A stretch of 64,000 nucleotides of DNA from a bacterium. GTDB taxonomy: Bacteria; Elusimicrobiota; Elusimicrobia; Elusimicrobiales; UBA9959. The notes beneath the pieces were generated by a model. It was not told where the DNA came from and ran no database searches. It saw only the letters and a program-made list of their open reading frames with translations. The position numbers and the translations under genes are program-made. Position 1 is the stretch's first letter. Each line of letters begins with the position of its first letter. The stretch spans positions 159,958-223,957 of the forward strand of contig JAJZPF010000002.1 in the NCBI GenBank assembly GCA_021811315.1, in the 5' to 3' direction. Positions 1 to 9,599 of the stretch are shown here, piece by piece.

Positions 1-1
1 G

Positions 2-52
2 CTCTGCCCCGTCTGCGGCGCCGGCAAGGAAGAGTTCGAAGTAGAGGCCTGA
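2..52 (+). CDS. C-terminal end of a rubredoxin-domain protein (partial)
   Basis: The first bases read in frame as the end of a protein with CPVCGAGKEEFE, then a TGA stop. This matches the second CxxCG iron-binding knuckle of rubredoxin or of the C-terminal rubredoxin domain of rubrerythrin-like proteins, which carry one non-haem iron and shuttle electrons in redox or oxidative-stress reactions. Only about 16 codons are visible, so whether it is a stand-alone rubredoxin or a domain of a larger protein cannot be told. It ends just before a strong terminator. Confidence 0.6.
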   Translation, partial: LCPVCGAGKEEFEVEA

Positions 53-70
53 ACCCCTCGTCAATGAAAA

Positions 71-97
71 AGGCCGGGACTAGTCCCGGCCTTTTTT
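71..97 (+). terminator. Intrinsic terminator after the rubredoxin gene
   Basis: A perfect 22-bp palindrome (AGGCCGGGAC/GTCCCGGCCT around a central TA) is followed by a run of T and preceded by a run of A, so it could stop transcription from both sides. Confidence 0.85.
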
Positions 98-161
98 ACG
101 CCCAGGCGTCCCTGGACGGAACGCGGCTCCGGCCGTTTCAGCCTGTATTTATCCTGAGGCC

Positions 162-809
162 CTACATTCCGCGCCCAAGGGCTTTCCTTATGTTTTTATA
201 AAGACTGTGGGCGGCCGAGAGGGCCGCGTCCACGCAGGAGAGCGAGATCGGCTTGAAGGTGGCCGCCGCATTGTTCGGGATGCAGTAAGTGGCGCAGTAT
301 TCGGAAAGTCTCGTCCTGGCTTTACCCAGCGCCGCGTTCGCCGCCAGGTCGGTAGGATCGGCTTCCACGGTCTTGAGCAGCACCGGGAACTGCATCCGGC
401 TGTAAGCCGCGTTTATCTGCTTTTCCGCTTCGGGGTCCCTGACCGGACCTTTTTTCCATTCATTGACCAGCGAGGCGGGCCGCAGCACGGCAAGCCTTTC
501 TTTGATCAGTTCCTTGCTGCCCGCCATGCCCGCCCTGACCGTCCTGAGATCGGAGGGCGAGACGATCTTTGCCAGGGCCGCCTCGAAGGCCTCTATGTCC
601 TTCGGCGCGGCCTTCCCGGCGTCGAGCTTCCGGACAAAGCCCTCCCGGGCCACCCTTAAAGTCTCGTTCTGCAGGTCGGCCAGATATTCCTCCACGTCCT
701 GGAGGGAGACCAGGAAAAACTCGGTTTCGCTGGCGTAAGAGGACGGCAGCGGGCCGGTAAAAGCCTTAAGCGCGACGATAAGCCTCGATTGGATCTCTAC
801 TTTTGCCAT
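162..809 (-). CDS. Hypothetical soluble protein, 215 aa
   Basis: I do not recognise the family. The track ORF begins 22 codons earlier, but the internal ATG (MAKVEIQ...) is directly preceded by a purine-rich GAGGGGGG ribosome site, so I start there. The protein has no signal peptide or membrane segment, looks largely helical, and has a cysteine-containing C-terminal third (YCATYC). It is transcribed in the same direction as the efflux genes but lies downstream of them after an 81-bp gap. The reading frame is long and has codon use like its neighbours, so it is probably real. Function is unknown. Confidence 0.6.
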   Translation of the reverse strand: MAKVEIQSRLIVALKAFTGPLPSSYASETEFFLVSLQDVEEYLADLQNETLRVAREGFVRKLDAGKAAPKDIEAFEAALAKIVSPSDLRTVRAGMAGSKELIKERLAVLRPASLVNEWKKGPVRDPEAEKQINAAYSRMQFPVLLKTVEADPTDLAANAALGKARTRLSEYCATYCIPNNAAATFKPISLSCVDAALSAAHSLYKNIRKALGRGM

Positions 810-890
810 ATGCCCCCCTCGTACCAAGCCTGCCATGGACCTCCAGCAAGGTCCCCGTCTGCGTTTATAATACAAAAAAATACGGGCGGT

Positions 891-2192
891 TTACTCGGCG
901 CGCAGCGCGTCCGCCGGCTTAAGGCCCGCGGCGACCCAGGCCGGGTAGATAGCGAAAGCGAAAGCGGTGAAGGCCGCTATCAGCACGGAGGCCAGGGGCA
1001 TCCAGGGCTTTATGGGGCTGCCGCCCATCCCGAGCATGACCTTTATCGGGACCCCCCAGAGGTAACCGAGCGCCGAGCCCAGCACGCCGCCGATAAGCCC
1101 CAGCATCACGGCTTCAACGATGAACTGAAGCATTATATCCCAGCGGCTGGCGCCTATTGCCCGGCGTATGCCTATTTCCTTGGTGCGGGCGAACACCGTG
1201 GCCAGCGTGACGTTCATGATCCCGATGCCGCCGGCGAGGAACGCCAGCATTCCGAGGGAGATGGTCATAAGGGAGGCTTTTATGCTTTTCTGCATCTGCT
1301 CCTGGAGCATTCCCATCTGGTTCTCGATGAGAAAATAATCCACGTCGCCGAAGCGCGTCTTGAGGAAATTCCTGACCATCCGCATCGCTTTGTCGAAATC
1401 CCGCTCGCTGCCCGCGTCTATGGTCACGTCCAGGGAGGCGAAGGCCTCGCGGAGGAACCTGTAATGTGTAAGCGTGGTGACCGGGGCCAGGATATTATAG
1501 TTCTGGTACCCGGCCATGCTCATCTTGGGGCGCCTGGAAGCGGGGAGCTCGTCCATGACCCCCACTACCGTAAAAGTAACATTATCTATTTTCACAACTT
1601 TGCCCAGCAGGTCATTGTGGGTGGCCAGAACCTCGAAAGCGTTGGTATAACGGGGTTTCTCCCGTTTGGCCTTGCCGGAATTGCCGGCGGGAGGCGGAAC
1701 GGCGCGCCTGACGATAACGCAGACCCTGAGCTTGTTCTCCGTGTCGTTCCAGTCCAGGAAACGGCCTTTAAGCGTATATACAAAATTACGTTTGCGCCAT
1801 TCCGGGGTTATCCCCGCCAGCGTAGTCACGACGCGCCGCCCTTCGTATTCGAACACGTTGCGCCCGGTGCGCTTTTCAGCGGAGACCATATAAAGCCACG
1901 GCAGCTTGTTCCTGAGATCGCGGACGTTCGCATACGTAAAGACCGGGGGAGCCTTGTATTCGTCCGGCGTAGAATAGCGCAGACTGTTGTTCTGAACGAT
2001 CTTCATCCTGGCTATGCCGGACACCTGCTTCTGCTGCTCCAGGCGGCTGTAAATATTGACTATCGACGCGAGGGAATCCATGAAGACCACGGACCCCACG
2101 GCGATAGCGAGAAAACTTAGGACCGAGCGCATTTTATGGATGCGCACTTCGGCAAGGCCGGTCCTTGCGGCGTTAAGAAGCGCTTTGATCAT
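891..2192 (-). CDS. MacB-type ABC transporter permease (second copy)
   Basis: Inner-membrane permease of the MacB/FtsX family. One N-terminal membrane helix (about residues 20-45) is followed by a large periplasmic domain and three C-terminal helices (about 305-420) with the typical [21 protein letters not shown] stretch and a following IGIRRAIGA-like coupling segment. MacB family members act as mechanotransmitters that push substrates from the periplasm through an adaptor and TolC rather than across the inner membrane. It overlaps the upstream permease by 4 bp (ATGA), so the two are translationally coupled. It is strongly similar along its whole length to that neighbour, which points to tandem duplication. 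There is no fused ATPase; the ATPase is a separate gene two positions upstream. The substrate is unknown. Confidence 0.9.
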   Translation of the reverse strand: MIKALLNAARTGLAEVRIHKMRSVLSFLAIAVGSVVFMDSLASIVNIYSRLEQQKQVSGIARMKIVQNNSLRYSTPDEYKAPPVFTYANVRDLRNKLPWLYMVSAEKRTGRNVFEYEGRRVVTTLAGITPEWRKRNFVYTLKGRFLDWNDTENKLRVCVIVRRAVPPPAGNSGKAKREKPRYTNAFEVLATHNDLLGKVVKIDNVTFTVVGVMDELPASRRPKMSMAGYQNYNILAPVTTLTHYRFLREAFASLDVTIDAGSERDFDKAMRMVRNFLKTRFGDVDYFLIENQMGMLQEQMQKSIKASLMTISLGMLAFLAGGIGIMNVTLATVFARTKEIGIRRAIGASRWDIMLQFIVEAVMLGLIGGVLGSALGYLWGVPIKVMLGMGGSPIKPWMPLASVLIAAFTAFAFAIYPAWVAAGLKPADALRAE

Positions 2193-3487
2193 TCCGTCCT
2201 CAGCGCGTCCGCCGGCTTAAGGCTGGCCGCTACCCAGGCGGGATAGATGGCGAAAACGAAAGCGGTGAAAGTGGCGATCAGCACCGAAACGGCCGGCATC
2301 CAGAGCTTTATAGGGCTCCGGCCCAGGCCGAGCATCTCTTTGACCGGCACGCCCCAGACATAGCCGAGGACCGAGCCCAGCACGCCGCCGATCAGCCCCA
2401 GCATAGCGGCCTCCACGATGAACTGCAGCATGATGTCCCCCCGGCTCGCCCCCACGGCCCTGCGTATGCCTATCTCTTTCGTGCGGGCGAACACCGTGGC
2501 CAGCGTGACGTTCATTATGCCTATGCCGCCTGCGAGGAAAGCCAGCATGCCGAGGGAAATGGTCACGAGGGAAGCCTTAATGCTGGCGTCGATCGCATCC
2601 TTGATCATCTCCATCTGGTTGTCGATCAAAAAAGACTCGTCGCCGCCGAAACGGATCTTCAGAAAATTCTCCACCAATTTCAGGGACTCGCCGAAATTAT
2701 TCTCGTCCCCGGCGTCCACGCTGAGGTCCATGGAATCGTTCTCTTCGTCGATAAAACCGTAATGGGCCAGCGTGGTCACGGGAGCCAGCACCTTGTAATC
2801 CCGGTTCTGGGGCAGGATTATATCGGGGGCTCTGGAGGCCGGAAGCTCTTCCAGTATGCCTATGACCGTGAAGGTGACGTCGTCCAGTTTTATCGTTTTG
2901 CCCAGCATGTCGCTGTGGGAGACCAGCACGTCGAAAGCGGCCGTGTAGTCCCATTGCTTCATCCTCGTCTTGTTCAGCTCATTGGTGGGAGGAGGGACCG
3001 CTTTCCTGACCAGGACGCACACCCGCAGCTTATTCTCCACGTCGTGCCAGTCCAGGAAACGGCCTTTGAGCGTATAGACGAAATCGCGTTTGGCCCATTC
3101 CGGGGTCACCCCGGCCAAAGTCGTGACCACGCGTTTCCCTTCGAATTCCAGGGTGTTGCGCCAGCTCTGGAATTCCGGAGAAACCATGTACAGCCCCGGC
3201 AGCTTGCTCTTCAGGCTGACCGCGTCGTCGTACGTGATAACGGGGGGCGGGGTATACTGGTCCGGGTCCGCGCTGGTCTGGTTGTAGTCCTGGGTTATCT
3301 TGAGCCGGGCGATACCCGAGACCTCTTTCTGTTTCTGCAGCCTGTCGTACGTGGAAAAGATCGCGGCGAAGGAATCGATAAAGACCACGGAGCCCACCGC
3401 GATCGCCATGAAACTGAGCACGGAGCGCATCTTGTGGACGCGGATCTCCCTGATGCCCGTCCTGGCGGCGTTAAAAAGTGATCTCAC
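2189..3487 (-). CDS. MacB-type ABC transporter permease (first copy)
   Basis: Paralogue of the downstream gene with the same plan: N-terminal helix, periplasmic MacB_PCD-like domain and three C-terminal FtsX helices with [15 protein letters not shown]. The start codon is GTG and overlaps the stop of the ATPase gene (GTGA). With one ATPase serving two different permeases, the inner-membrane part could be a heterodimer, in contrast to the MacB homodimer; this is inference. The two copies differ most in the periplasmic domain, as expected if they contact different parts of the adaptor or substrate. Confidence 0.9.
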   Translation of the reverse strand: MRSLFNAARTGIREIRVHKMRSVLSFMAIAVGSVVFIDSFAAIFSTYDRLQKQKEVSGIARLKITQDYNQTSADPDQYTPPPVITYDDAVSLKSKLPGLYMVSPEFQSWRNTLEFEGKRVVTTLAGVTPEWAKRDFVYTLKGRFLDWHDVENKLRVCVLVRKAVPPPTNELNKTRMKQWDYTAAFDVLVSHSDMLGKTIKLDDVTFTVIGILEELPASRAPDIILPQNRDYKVLAPVTTLAHYGFIDEENDSMDLSVDAGDENNFGESLKLVENFLKIRFGGDESFLIDNQMEMIKDAIDASIKASLVTISLGMLAFLAGGIGIMNVTLATVFARTKEIGIRRAVGASRGDIMLQFIVEAAMLGLIGGVLGSVLGYVWGVPVKEMLGLGRSPIKLWMPAVSVLIATFTAFVFAIYPAWVAASLKPADALRTE

Positions 3488-4149
3488 GCCTCCAGCCTCC
3501 CGTCCTTCATCCTGAGATTGCGCCGCGCCCGCGCGGCCAGCTCTTTGTCGTGGGTGACCATGATAACGGTTATGCCTTCCGCGTTCAGCTGGAGCAGCAT
3601 ATCCATTATTTCGCGGCTGGAAGCCGAATCCAGGTTGCCGGTGGGCTCGTCGGCGAGGATGATCTTCGGCGAATTCGCCAGAGCGCGCGCTATCGCCACC
3701 CGCTGCCGCTCCCCGCCCGAAAGTTCCAGCGGCGTTTTCTTTTCCTTTCCTTTAAGCCCCACCTTGGCCAGCAGCGCGTGCGCCCGATGCTGCATCTCGG
3801 CGTTCTGGATGCCGGCGTACATCATGGGAAGGCAGACGTTGCCCAGGGCCGGAAGCCGGTTCAGCAGATTGAAGGACTGGAAGATAAAACCTATCTGGTC
3901 GCGCCTGAAGTCGGAGCGTTCACCGTCGGACATCTCCAGGATGTCCCGCCCGTTAAGCAGGTACCGGCCGCCGGTGGGCTCGTCGAGCAGGCCGAGGATG
4001 TTCAGCAGGGTGGATTTGCCGCAGCCCGAAGGCCCGGTAACGGCCGTGAACTCGCCCGGCTTGATCTCGAAAGAAACCCCGAGCAGCGCCGGCCAGCCGG
4101 CTTTGCCGCCTTCGTAGACTTTCGACAGTTCGGAGCAGCTGATGCTCAC
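3484..4149 (-). CDS. ABC transporter ATPase (MacB/LolD-like)
   Basis: A 221-aa ATP-binding subunit with Walker A (GPSGCGKST, about residues 39-47), the ABC signature [15 protein letters not shown] (about 142-156) and Walker [13 protein letters not shown]. This size and the DEPTGNLD motif are typical of the LolD/MacB/FtsE group, which drives FtsX-like permeases. It starts with GTG overlapping the stop of the adaptor gene (GTGA) and overlaps the first permease in the same way, so it sits in the middle of a tightly coupled operon of adaptor, ATPase and two permeases. Confidence 0.94.
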   Translation of the reverse strand: MSISCSELSKVYEGGKAGWPALLGVSFEIKPGEFTAVTGPSGCGKSTLLNILGLLDEPTGGRYLLNGRDILEMSDGERSDFRRDQIGFIFQSFNLLNRLPALGNVCLPMMYAGIQNAEMQHRAHALLAKVGLKGKEKKTPLELSGGERQRVAIARALANSPKIILADEPTGNLDSASSREIMDMLLQLNAEGITVIMVTHDKELAARARRNLRMKDGRLEA

Positions 4150-5066
4150 TTAAGCGTCTCCGGCAGCGCGGTAAAGAGCTTTTCGCCGGGCTTAACGCTT
4201 CCCACAAGCTCGACGTCGGACTCGGACCTCAGGCCCGGGAACACCTGCACTTTTTCGGCCTCGAGCCCTTCCTTCTGGCGGTAGACGTAATAGTTCAGCC
4301 CTTCCTGGAAAAGCGTTTCGATGGGGGCTTTAAGCACGTCCTTTTTAGCCTGGATGTCGGCGGTCACCACCGAACTCATCCCTACGCGCATCTTCTGCGT
4401 GGGCTTGTCTATATTTATCACCACGCGGAAGACTTTGGCGCCCGAACCGCCCCAGTTGCTGGTCTTGGCCTCGGCCATAGGGGCTATGACGTCTATTTTG
4501 CCCGTAAATTTCTCGCCGGGGATGGAGGTGAACGTAATGAAGACCGGCAGGCCGGTCTTGAGCTTGAAGATATCCATCTCGCTTATCATCAGGTTCACCG
4601 CCAGGGATTTCATGTCCACCACGCGCGTGATGCAGCTGGAGGCCCCGTCCACGCGTTTCCCCTCGCGTATTTCCGGATCGCTGCCGCCGTAGCGGCTCAC
4701 GCAGCGGGTAAGCAGCCCGGAGCTGGGCGCTATGATCGGCACCGGCACGTACTGGGTGGAGTCTATTCTCTCCCCGCCCTTGAACATCATGATCTTCTCG
4801 CCTTTCTCGACGTACATCCCTTCTTTCTTCAGGATCTCGACGATGAAGCCCCGGCTCGGAGGGAAGACGTCCAGCGTGTCGCGGGACACCAGCTCGCCGG
4901 ATTCCTCCAGCTCCAGTTTCAGGTCGCCCTTCGCCACCGTCCTGAGGAAATCCTGCAGGTCCGGGCGCAGCATCATTTTTTTATACCGCTTGTAGCCCAG
5001 GTAACCGCCGGTCCCTGCCAGCGCCAGGATGACGGCCCATACCGCGGGTTTTATGAATTTTTTCAT
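4146..5066 (-). CDS. Periplasmic adaptor of the efflux system (HlyD/MacA type)
   Basis: A 306-aa membrane-fusion protein anchored by one N-terminal helix (about residues 7-24). Two biotinyl/lipoyl-like half motifs flank a short hairpin ([14 protein letters not shown]... and [13 protein letters not shown]), followed by a beta-barrel region and a C-terminal membrane-proximal domain. It would bridge the permeases to the outer-membrane channel encoded just upstream. At about 300 aa it is shorter than MacA (about 370), because the alpha-helical hairpin between the lipoyl halves is short. The gap to the TolC-like gene is 15 bp. Confidence 0.88.
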   Translation of the reverse strand: MKKFIKPAVWAVILALAGTGGYLGYKRYKKMMLRPDLQDFLRTVAKGDLKLELEESGELVSRDTLDVFPPSRGFIVEILKKEGMYVEKGEKIMMFKGGERIDSTQYVPVPIIAPSSGLLTRCVSRYGGSDPEIREGKRVDGASSCITRVVDMKSLAVNLMISEMDIFKLKTGLPVFITFTSIPGEKFTGKIDVIAPMAEAKTSNWGGSGAKVFRVVINIDKPTQKMRVGMSSVVTADIQAKKDVLKAPIETLFQEGLNYYVYRQKEGLEAEKVQVFPGLRSESDVELVGSVKPGEKLFTALPETLK

Positions 5067-5081
5067 TAGTCGATAGCTCCC

Positions 5082-6371
5082 CTATTCCCAGATTCTCTCG
5101 CCCAGCAGCGTCATATAATTTGCCAGGGCTATATCCAGATCGTTCACCGCGTTTATCTGATTATTGCTCGAATCGAGCAGTTTGGTCTGCGCCGTGTCCA
5201 GCTGCAGGAACTCGGCCCCGCCCTGCGCGTACTCCGTCTGGAGATTATCCATGGCGTCTTTCTGCGCCTTCACCTGGAACTCCAGCAGTTTCTGCGACTT
5301 CACCTGCAGCTCGATATCTTTCTGCGCGGACAGCACGTTCGTTTTAAGAGAACGGATGGAAGTCTGCAGCTGCAGCTCGCCCGCGGTCAGCACCATCTTC
5401 TGGGTCTTCACGCCCAGGTAGTTCTGAGCGCCGAAAAAACCGAACGGGAAGCTCAGCGCCGCGTTCACGCCGTAGCTCGGGCCCGCCCCGGCGCCGCCGA
5501 AAGCGCCAGGCAGGCCCAGCCTGGACCTCAGCCAGTACGCGTCCACCTTGAATTCCGGGAAATTCGACAGCGTCTCCGACTCAGCGGTCAGCCTGGTCCT
5601 TTCGAGGGAGTTCCTCTCCTGGCGCAGGGAGAAATTATTTTCCAGCGCCCGGGAAAGGTCTTCTTTCGGAAAAGGCAGCGGGACAATTACGGCCGCCGTG
5701 CCGAGAGCGACTTCCTGGGGGGTTTCCGGCTCCGCGGCTATCAGCTCGTTGAACGACATCAGCGCTTTCTGCGCCGCGAATTCCGCCTGCGCGAGGGCGA
5801 GTTCGCTCTGCAGCTTGTCCCCCTCGCTCTGCGTCACTTCTATTTTGCTCCTGGTGCCGGACTGGTATTGCTCGTTCGTGTCGGTGTATTGCTTTTCGCG
5901 GGAGGCAAGGTTCATTCTGGCCGTGCCTACGCGTTTTTGCGCGGCAAACAGCGCGTAAAAACGGTTAAGCGCTTTAACAGCCTCGCTTTGTTTGGCGATC
6001 AGAAAGGAAAGCTCCGAAAATTCGTAGTTCAGTTTCGCCCTTTTTATCTTTTTTACAGGGCTCGAGACGGAATCGTACAGGTTCAGCGACGCGCTCAGGC
6101 TGGTATTTACATTATCTTTCTGGAGACGCCAGCTCTTTCCCGCGTTATCATAGAGGGAGGTGCTCATCCCGGCGGTAAAAGAAGGCAGGGCCGCGTCCAG
6201 CACGGCGGAAAGATAGGTGTTCTTCGCCTGTTCCAGCGACTGTTCCTCTTTCCGCATTTCCAGGGAAGCGTCCAGGACGGACTTGGTATACGATTTGGGA
6301 GTAAAAGTCCCGGCCATCACCGGAATAACCGCCGTAACGGAGAAAAATACCGCGATATAAATTTTTTTCAT
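5082..6371 (-). CDS. TolC-like outer-membrane efflux protein
   Basis: A protein of 429 aa with a signal peptide (MKKIYIAVFFS...PVMAG) and two long helical repeats rich in heptad-like patterns, typical of the outer membrane efflux protein family that forms the trimeric exit duct. The track ORF begins 42 codons further upstream, but that part would overlap the preceding gene and lacks a signal peptide, so I chose the internal ATG at the signal sequence. It is the first of the five export genes, immediately downstream of a TPR protein gene. Confidence 0.88.
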   Translation of the reverse strand: MKKIYIAVFFSVTAVIPVMAGTFTPKSYTKSVLDASLEMRKEEQSLEQAKNTYLSAVLDAALPSFTAGMSTSLYDNAGKSWRLQKDNVNTSLSASLNLYDSVSSPVKKIKRAKLNYEFSELSFLIAKQSEAVKALNRFYALFAAQKRVGTARMNLASREKQYTDTNEQYQSGTRSKIEVTQSEGDKLQSELALAQAEFAAQKALMSFNELIAAEPETPQEVALGTAAVIVPLPFPKEDLSRALENNFSLRQERNSLERTRLTAESETLSNFPEFKVDAYWLRSRLGLPGAFGGAGAGPSYGVNAALSFPFGFFGAQNYLGVKTQKMVLTAGELQLQTSIRSLKTNVLSAQKDIELQVKSQKLLEFQVKAQKDAMDNLQTEYAQGGAEFLQLDTAQTKLLDSSNNQINAVNDLDIALANYMTLLGERIWE

Positions 6372-6447
6372 AATTACACTCGCAACCTGCCGGCCTATGG
6401 CTCCATTTAAGCAAACGCTGCATCGGGCGGGTCTATAGAATAACGGA

Positions 6448-7251
6448 CTATCTTCGTTTATTTTTAGCCGGCCTGGAAGGGCTCTCATCCTCTTCAAGCG
6501 CCCCGCGTATCGTGGTCAGAAGCAGGGCGCACTCGGGGCATTCGAGGCCGGCTTTAATGGTATAGCCCAGATAAGTCTCGGCTTCTTTGTAGCGTTTCAG
6601 TTCGAAGCAGACCAGGCCGAGATGCTTCGAGGTGGCCGCGAGGACCGGCCTTGTAGCGCGTACGGTCAGGCCGGTTTTCAGGGAGTCATAAGCCCTGGAG
6701 AAATCATTGAGGCCCTCGTAAGCCGAGGCCTGGGCATTATAGTACGGATGGTTCTTCGCGCCCTCGAAGGCCCCGGAAGTCTCCAGCAGGTTCAGCGCTT
6801 CCTGGAATTTTTTCTCCGCGATATAAGTCTCGGCCAGCGAGATATATATCTCCGGCGCCCTGCTTCCGTTCTGTACCGCGAGCTCCAGGTATTTCCGGGT
6901 TTCGGCGGAGGCGCCTTTCCGGCTCTGCACCTTGATAAGCGACTCATACGCGGCGAGGAGCTGCGCCGGCGGGAGCGGCGCCGCGATATTGATCGAAAGG
7001 AGCTCGTTAAGGTCGGCCAGGACTTCGTCCCACTTCCCCTCTTTTTCCAGGAGCTGCGCCCTCCTCAGGAGGTACGGGCCCTTAAAACCGGAGGTATGCT
7101 TGCCGATGAGGAAAGTGCAGGCCTCGATAGCCTGGGCTCCGCTCCCGCCCTGGCAGTCTTTTTTCTTCGCGTCCAGATAAAGATTAAAAGCGATGAAGGC
7201 CGCCCCCGATAAGGCGAAAACCAGAAAGCCCCATTTAATATATTTTTTCAT
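6448..7251 (-). CDS. Membrane-anchored TPR protein, 267 aa
   Basis: An N-terminal membrane helix (about residues 7-27) is followed by tetratricopeptide-like helical pairs through most of the protein (for example LLRRAQLLEKEGKWDEVLADL and PYYNAQASAYEGLNDFSRAYD). Such proteins usually scaffold envelope complexes. Four cysteines are present, two as the pair CPEC near the end (about 236-239). It sits between the glycosyltransferase gene and the efflux operon with gaps of 12 and 76 bp, so it may be co-transcribed with both. The specific role is unknown. Confidence 0.72.
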   Translation of the reverse strand: MKKYIKWGFLVFALSGAAFIAFNLYLDAKKKDCQGGSGAQAIEACTFLIGKHTSGFKGPYLLRRAQLLEKEGKWDEVLADLNELLSINIAAPLPPAQLLAAYESLIKVQSRKGASAETRKYLELAVQNGSRAPEIYISLAETYIAEKKFQEALNLLETSGAFEGAKNHPYYNAQASAYEGLNDFSRAYDSLKTGLTVRATRPVLAATSKHLGLVCFELKRYKEAETYLGYTIKAGLECPECALLLTTIRGALEEDESPSRPAKNKRR

Positions 7252-7263
7252 CTTCGGTCCGGG

Positions 7264-8979
7264 TTATTTTCCAGCGCGGGCGTAAAGACAGTCGGCCTCG
7301 GTGTTGCGTCCTTCCCGGTCAAAGAGGGCGGCCAGCTTTTCCAGGCCTTCCCTGTCCGCAGAAAGATTATACACAAAAATCGAGTAGCCCGCCGTAAAGA
7401 CCGGCCGCCTGGCCTTCAGCCAGGCGAAGGTTTCCTTGTCGGGATAATAGGTGCCCTGCAAATTGGTCGCCGAGACCGCCAGCAGGACCTCTTTCATGCC
7501 GCAGACTTCCGCGCCGGTCCCTTTCAGCTCCACGTTCGAATAAACCCCGAGCGGGACATAGTTGATACCGTAGCTCTCCGGCCTGGCCACCCCGAAATAG
7601 GAAAAAACCACCGGCGGATTCCCGGCGCTCTTCAAATAGTCCGCCAGCCCTTTCACGCCCTGCCCCCAGTCCAGGTTGGAATCGACAAAAAGCTTGTAGC
7701 CGTTCGCCGCCCCCCCCGCGGGCTCGTTAAAATAAGCGAGGTAATGCGGGTGCACCCGGAGGACGGAGACGGCGTTGAGCGCAAGCAGGCCGGCCGCGAG
7801 CCAGCCGCCTTTTTTCAGCTCAAGCAGGCGCGCCAGGGCCAGGCCGGCCAGCACGGCCAGGAAAGGCATCACCGGCATTATATGCCGGTAGCCTATCTGC
7901 ACCTTGGCGGTCAGCGCCGCCGCGAAGAACACGGCAGGCGGCAGGAGGACCCATAGATAGTCCTTCCGGAAATTTTTCAAGGTCAGCCAGGCCCCCGCCA
8001 GGGCGCCAAGGAGGACCAGCAGCGGGGTTTTTACCGCGAGCGCGGCGGGGAAATACCACCAGACGCCCTTAAGCGTGTGCCGGCCCATCACGAAGGAGGA
8101 GCGGCCGGTATCCAGGCGGTTGAGCGTGGCGGAAAGGCCCTTCCAGTAAAGCCCGAGGTCGAATTTGTAAACCAGGGCCGTCACCAGCAGGCAGGCGGCG
8201 GCGTAAATGAAAAGGTAGCCCAGCAGTTTGCGGAACTTCATGCGCGGCCAGAGCAAATTGTCGGCCAGCCAGAAAGCGGCCACCATGGGCGGGACGATGA
8301 ACATGCTGAACTTGGAGACGAGGGCCAGCCCCGAGACCGCCCCGGCGAGCGCCGCCCAACGCCACAGCGCGCCCGGCAGGACCGCTTCGCCTTTTTGCCC
8401 GCGCTTCCCCTCTTTCATGACCGGCCTGGCCGAGGTAAAAAGCCAGCCCAGGACGAAAGAGCCGAAGTAAAAAACGGCGGCGGCGGCGTCCGTGCTGATA
8501 AGCGCGTCGTTGGAGATAAAGACCGGCATGAAGCAGAAGACGGCCACGCTCAGCGCGGCGGCGGCCGGCGAGCGCAGGCGCGAGGCGAACAGCCAGATAA
8601 ACCCGGCGAAGAGCGCCGTCCAGACGATAAAAGTGAAAACGCGGGCCGTATCCAGGAGCCGGTCCGGCGAAAGGAGGTTCTGGTACAGGAAAAGGTCGCC
8701 GTAATGATAAGGCATGAAATTGGCGAAATAGGGATGGCCGGTAAAAGTCTGCGGCTTCAGCGCAAGCAGCGGCAGGGCGGAGAGCATCTCGGAGAAAGGC
8801 GGGTGGTCCATGATGTTCATCACGTAGCGCCCGGTGTAAAGGTAGGAGTAGCCGCTCGAGAGGTGCACGGTCTCGTCGTAGGTGGCCGCGGCCGAGCGGA
8901 TGAAAGAAAAGCCCGCGAAAAGGTGGAAAGCCAGCGCCGCGGCGGCGGCGATAACGGGGACCCGGTATTTCTCGCTCAT
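7264..8979 (-). CDS. GT-C fold membrane glycosyltransferase (PMT/GT39-like)
   Basis: A polytopic 571-aa membrane protein with roughly ten hydrophobic helices. The first extracytoplasmic loop contains ATYDETVHLSSG, where the acidic residues match the metal/catalytic Asp-Glu region of GT-C enzymes, and DHPPFSEML follows, as in ArnT/PMT-type proteins. Such enzymes transfer sugars from polyprenyl-phosphate carriers to lipids or proteins on the periplasmic side. The C-terminal part has RHIMPVMPFLAVL and a soluble tail. The acceptor is unknown. An AT-rich promoter region shared with the divergent rhodanese gene lies upstream. Confidence 0.8.
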   Translation of the reverse strand: MSEKYRVPVIAAAAALAFHLFAGFSFIRSAAATYDETVHLSSGYSYLYTGRYVMNIMDHPPFSEMLSALPLLALKPQTFTGHPYFANFMPYHYGDLFLYQNLLSPDRLLDTARVFTFIVWTALFAGFIWLFASRLRSPAAAALSVAVFCFMPVFISNDALISTDAAAAVFYFGSFVLGWLFTSARPVMKEGKRGQKGEAVLPGALWRWAALAGAVSGLALVSKFSMFIVPPMVAAFWLADNLLWPRMKFRKLLGYLFIYAAACLLVTALVYKFDLGLYWKGLSATLNRLDTGRSSFVMGRHTLKGVWWYFPAALAVKTPLLVLLGALAGAWLTLKNFRKDYLWVLLPPAVFFAAALTAKVQIGYRHIMPVMPFLAVLAGLALARLLELKKGGWLAAGLLALNAVSVLRVHPHYLAYFNEPAGGAANGYKLFVDSNLDWGQGVKGLADYLKSAGNPPVVFSYFGVARPESYGINYVPLGVYSNVELKGTGAEVCGMKEVLLAVSATNLQGTYYPDKETFAWLKARRPVFTAGYSIFVYNLSADREGLEKLAALFDREGRNTEADCLYARAGK

Positions 8980-9053
8980 AGTGCACTAATATAATACAAA
9001 AATTACGCCTCTTCCCCGGCAAAGGACGCGCGGATTTTTGGTAAAATATACGC
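8980..9053. promoter_or_regulatory. Divergent promoter region
   Basis: A 74-bp intergenic region between two divergent genes. On the plus strand TAAAAT ends exactly 6 nt before the ATG of the rhodanese gene, implying a very short or absent leader. On the minus strand the TATTATATT block lies shortly before the glycosyltransferase ATG. No clear -35 elements are visible. Confidence 0.5.
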
Positions 9054-9539
9054 ATGAAAATATTCCTCGTCCTGGTTCTTGTAGTATTCGCGGCCGCGGC
9101 CGCTTCCGCCTTTGATTTCGGCGGCCTTTTCACCGGCTGCGGAAAGCCCCCCGCCTTAAAAGATCTGGCGACGGCCGAAGCTCCCGCCGCGCCCGCGCCC
9201 AAGCCCGGAGATTGCGACTTCCCTATGAACATCAAGCCCGAACAGGTCCATAACTATCTCCAATTCCTGCACCCCGTCGTTATCGATATACGCACCCCCG
9301 AAGAACACGCCGCCGGCTACATTAAGGAAACGGACCTGCTCATCGACTTCAAAGCCGCGGATTTCAAGGACAAGCTCTCCAAGCTGGACAGGAACGGCAA
9401 GTACCTGATCTACTGCCGCAGCGGCCACCGCAGCGGGCTGGCGCTCGCTATGATGAAGGACCTGGGCTTCGCCGAGTACCACGATATAGAGGGCGGGATC
9501 AACGCCTGGACGGCGGCCGGCCTCCCCCTGGTAAAATAG
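9054..9539 (+). CDS. Exported single-domain rhodanese-like protein
   Basis: A 161-aa protein with an N-terminal signal sequence (MKIFLVLVLVVFAAAAASA) and one rhodanese domain (about residues 60-160). The active-site loop is YCRSGHRSG with the catalytic Cys that forms the persulfide; the upstream VIDIRTPEEHAAGYI is the usual rhodanese start. Periplasmic single-domain rhodaneses move sulfane sulfur, but the substrate is not known here. The start codon lies 6 nt after a -10-like TAAAAT, so the mRNA is probably leaderless. It is a single gene followed by a strong terminator. Confidence 0.87.
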   Translation: MKIFLVLVLVVFAAAAASAFDFGGLFTGCGKPPALKDLATAEAPAAPAPKPGDCDFPMNIKPEQVHNYLQFLHPVVIDIRTPEEHAAGYIKETDLLIDFKAADFKDKLSKLDRNGKYLIYCRSGHRSGLALAMMKDLGFAEYHDIEGGINAWTAAGLPLVK

Positions 9540-9560
9540 GCCCGGCGCCGCCGACGGAAG

Positions 9561-9586
9561 AGCCCGCCGCCAAGGCGGGCTTTTTT
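9561..9586 (+). terminator. Intrinsic terminator after the rhodanese gene
   Basis: AGCCCGCC-GCCAA-GGCGGGCT hairpin followed directly by a T run. Confidence 0.88.
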
Positions 9587-9599
9587 CTGGAGCTGTGAT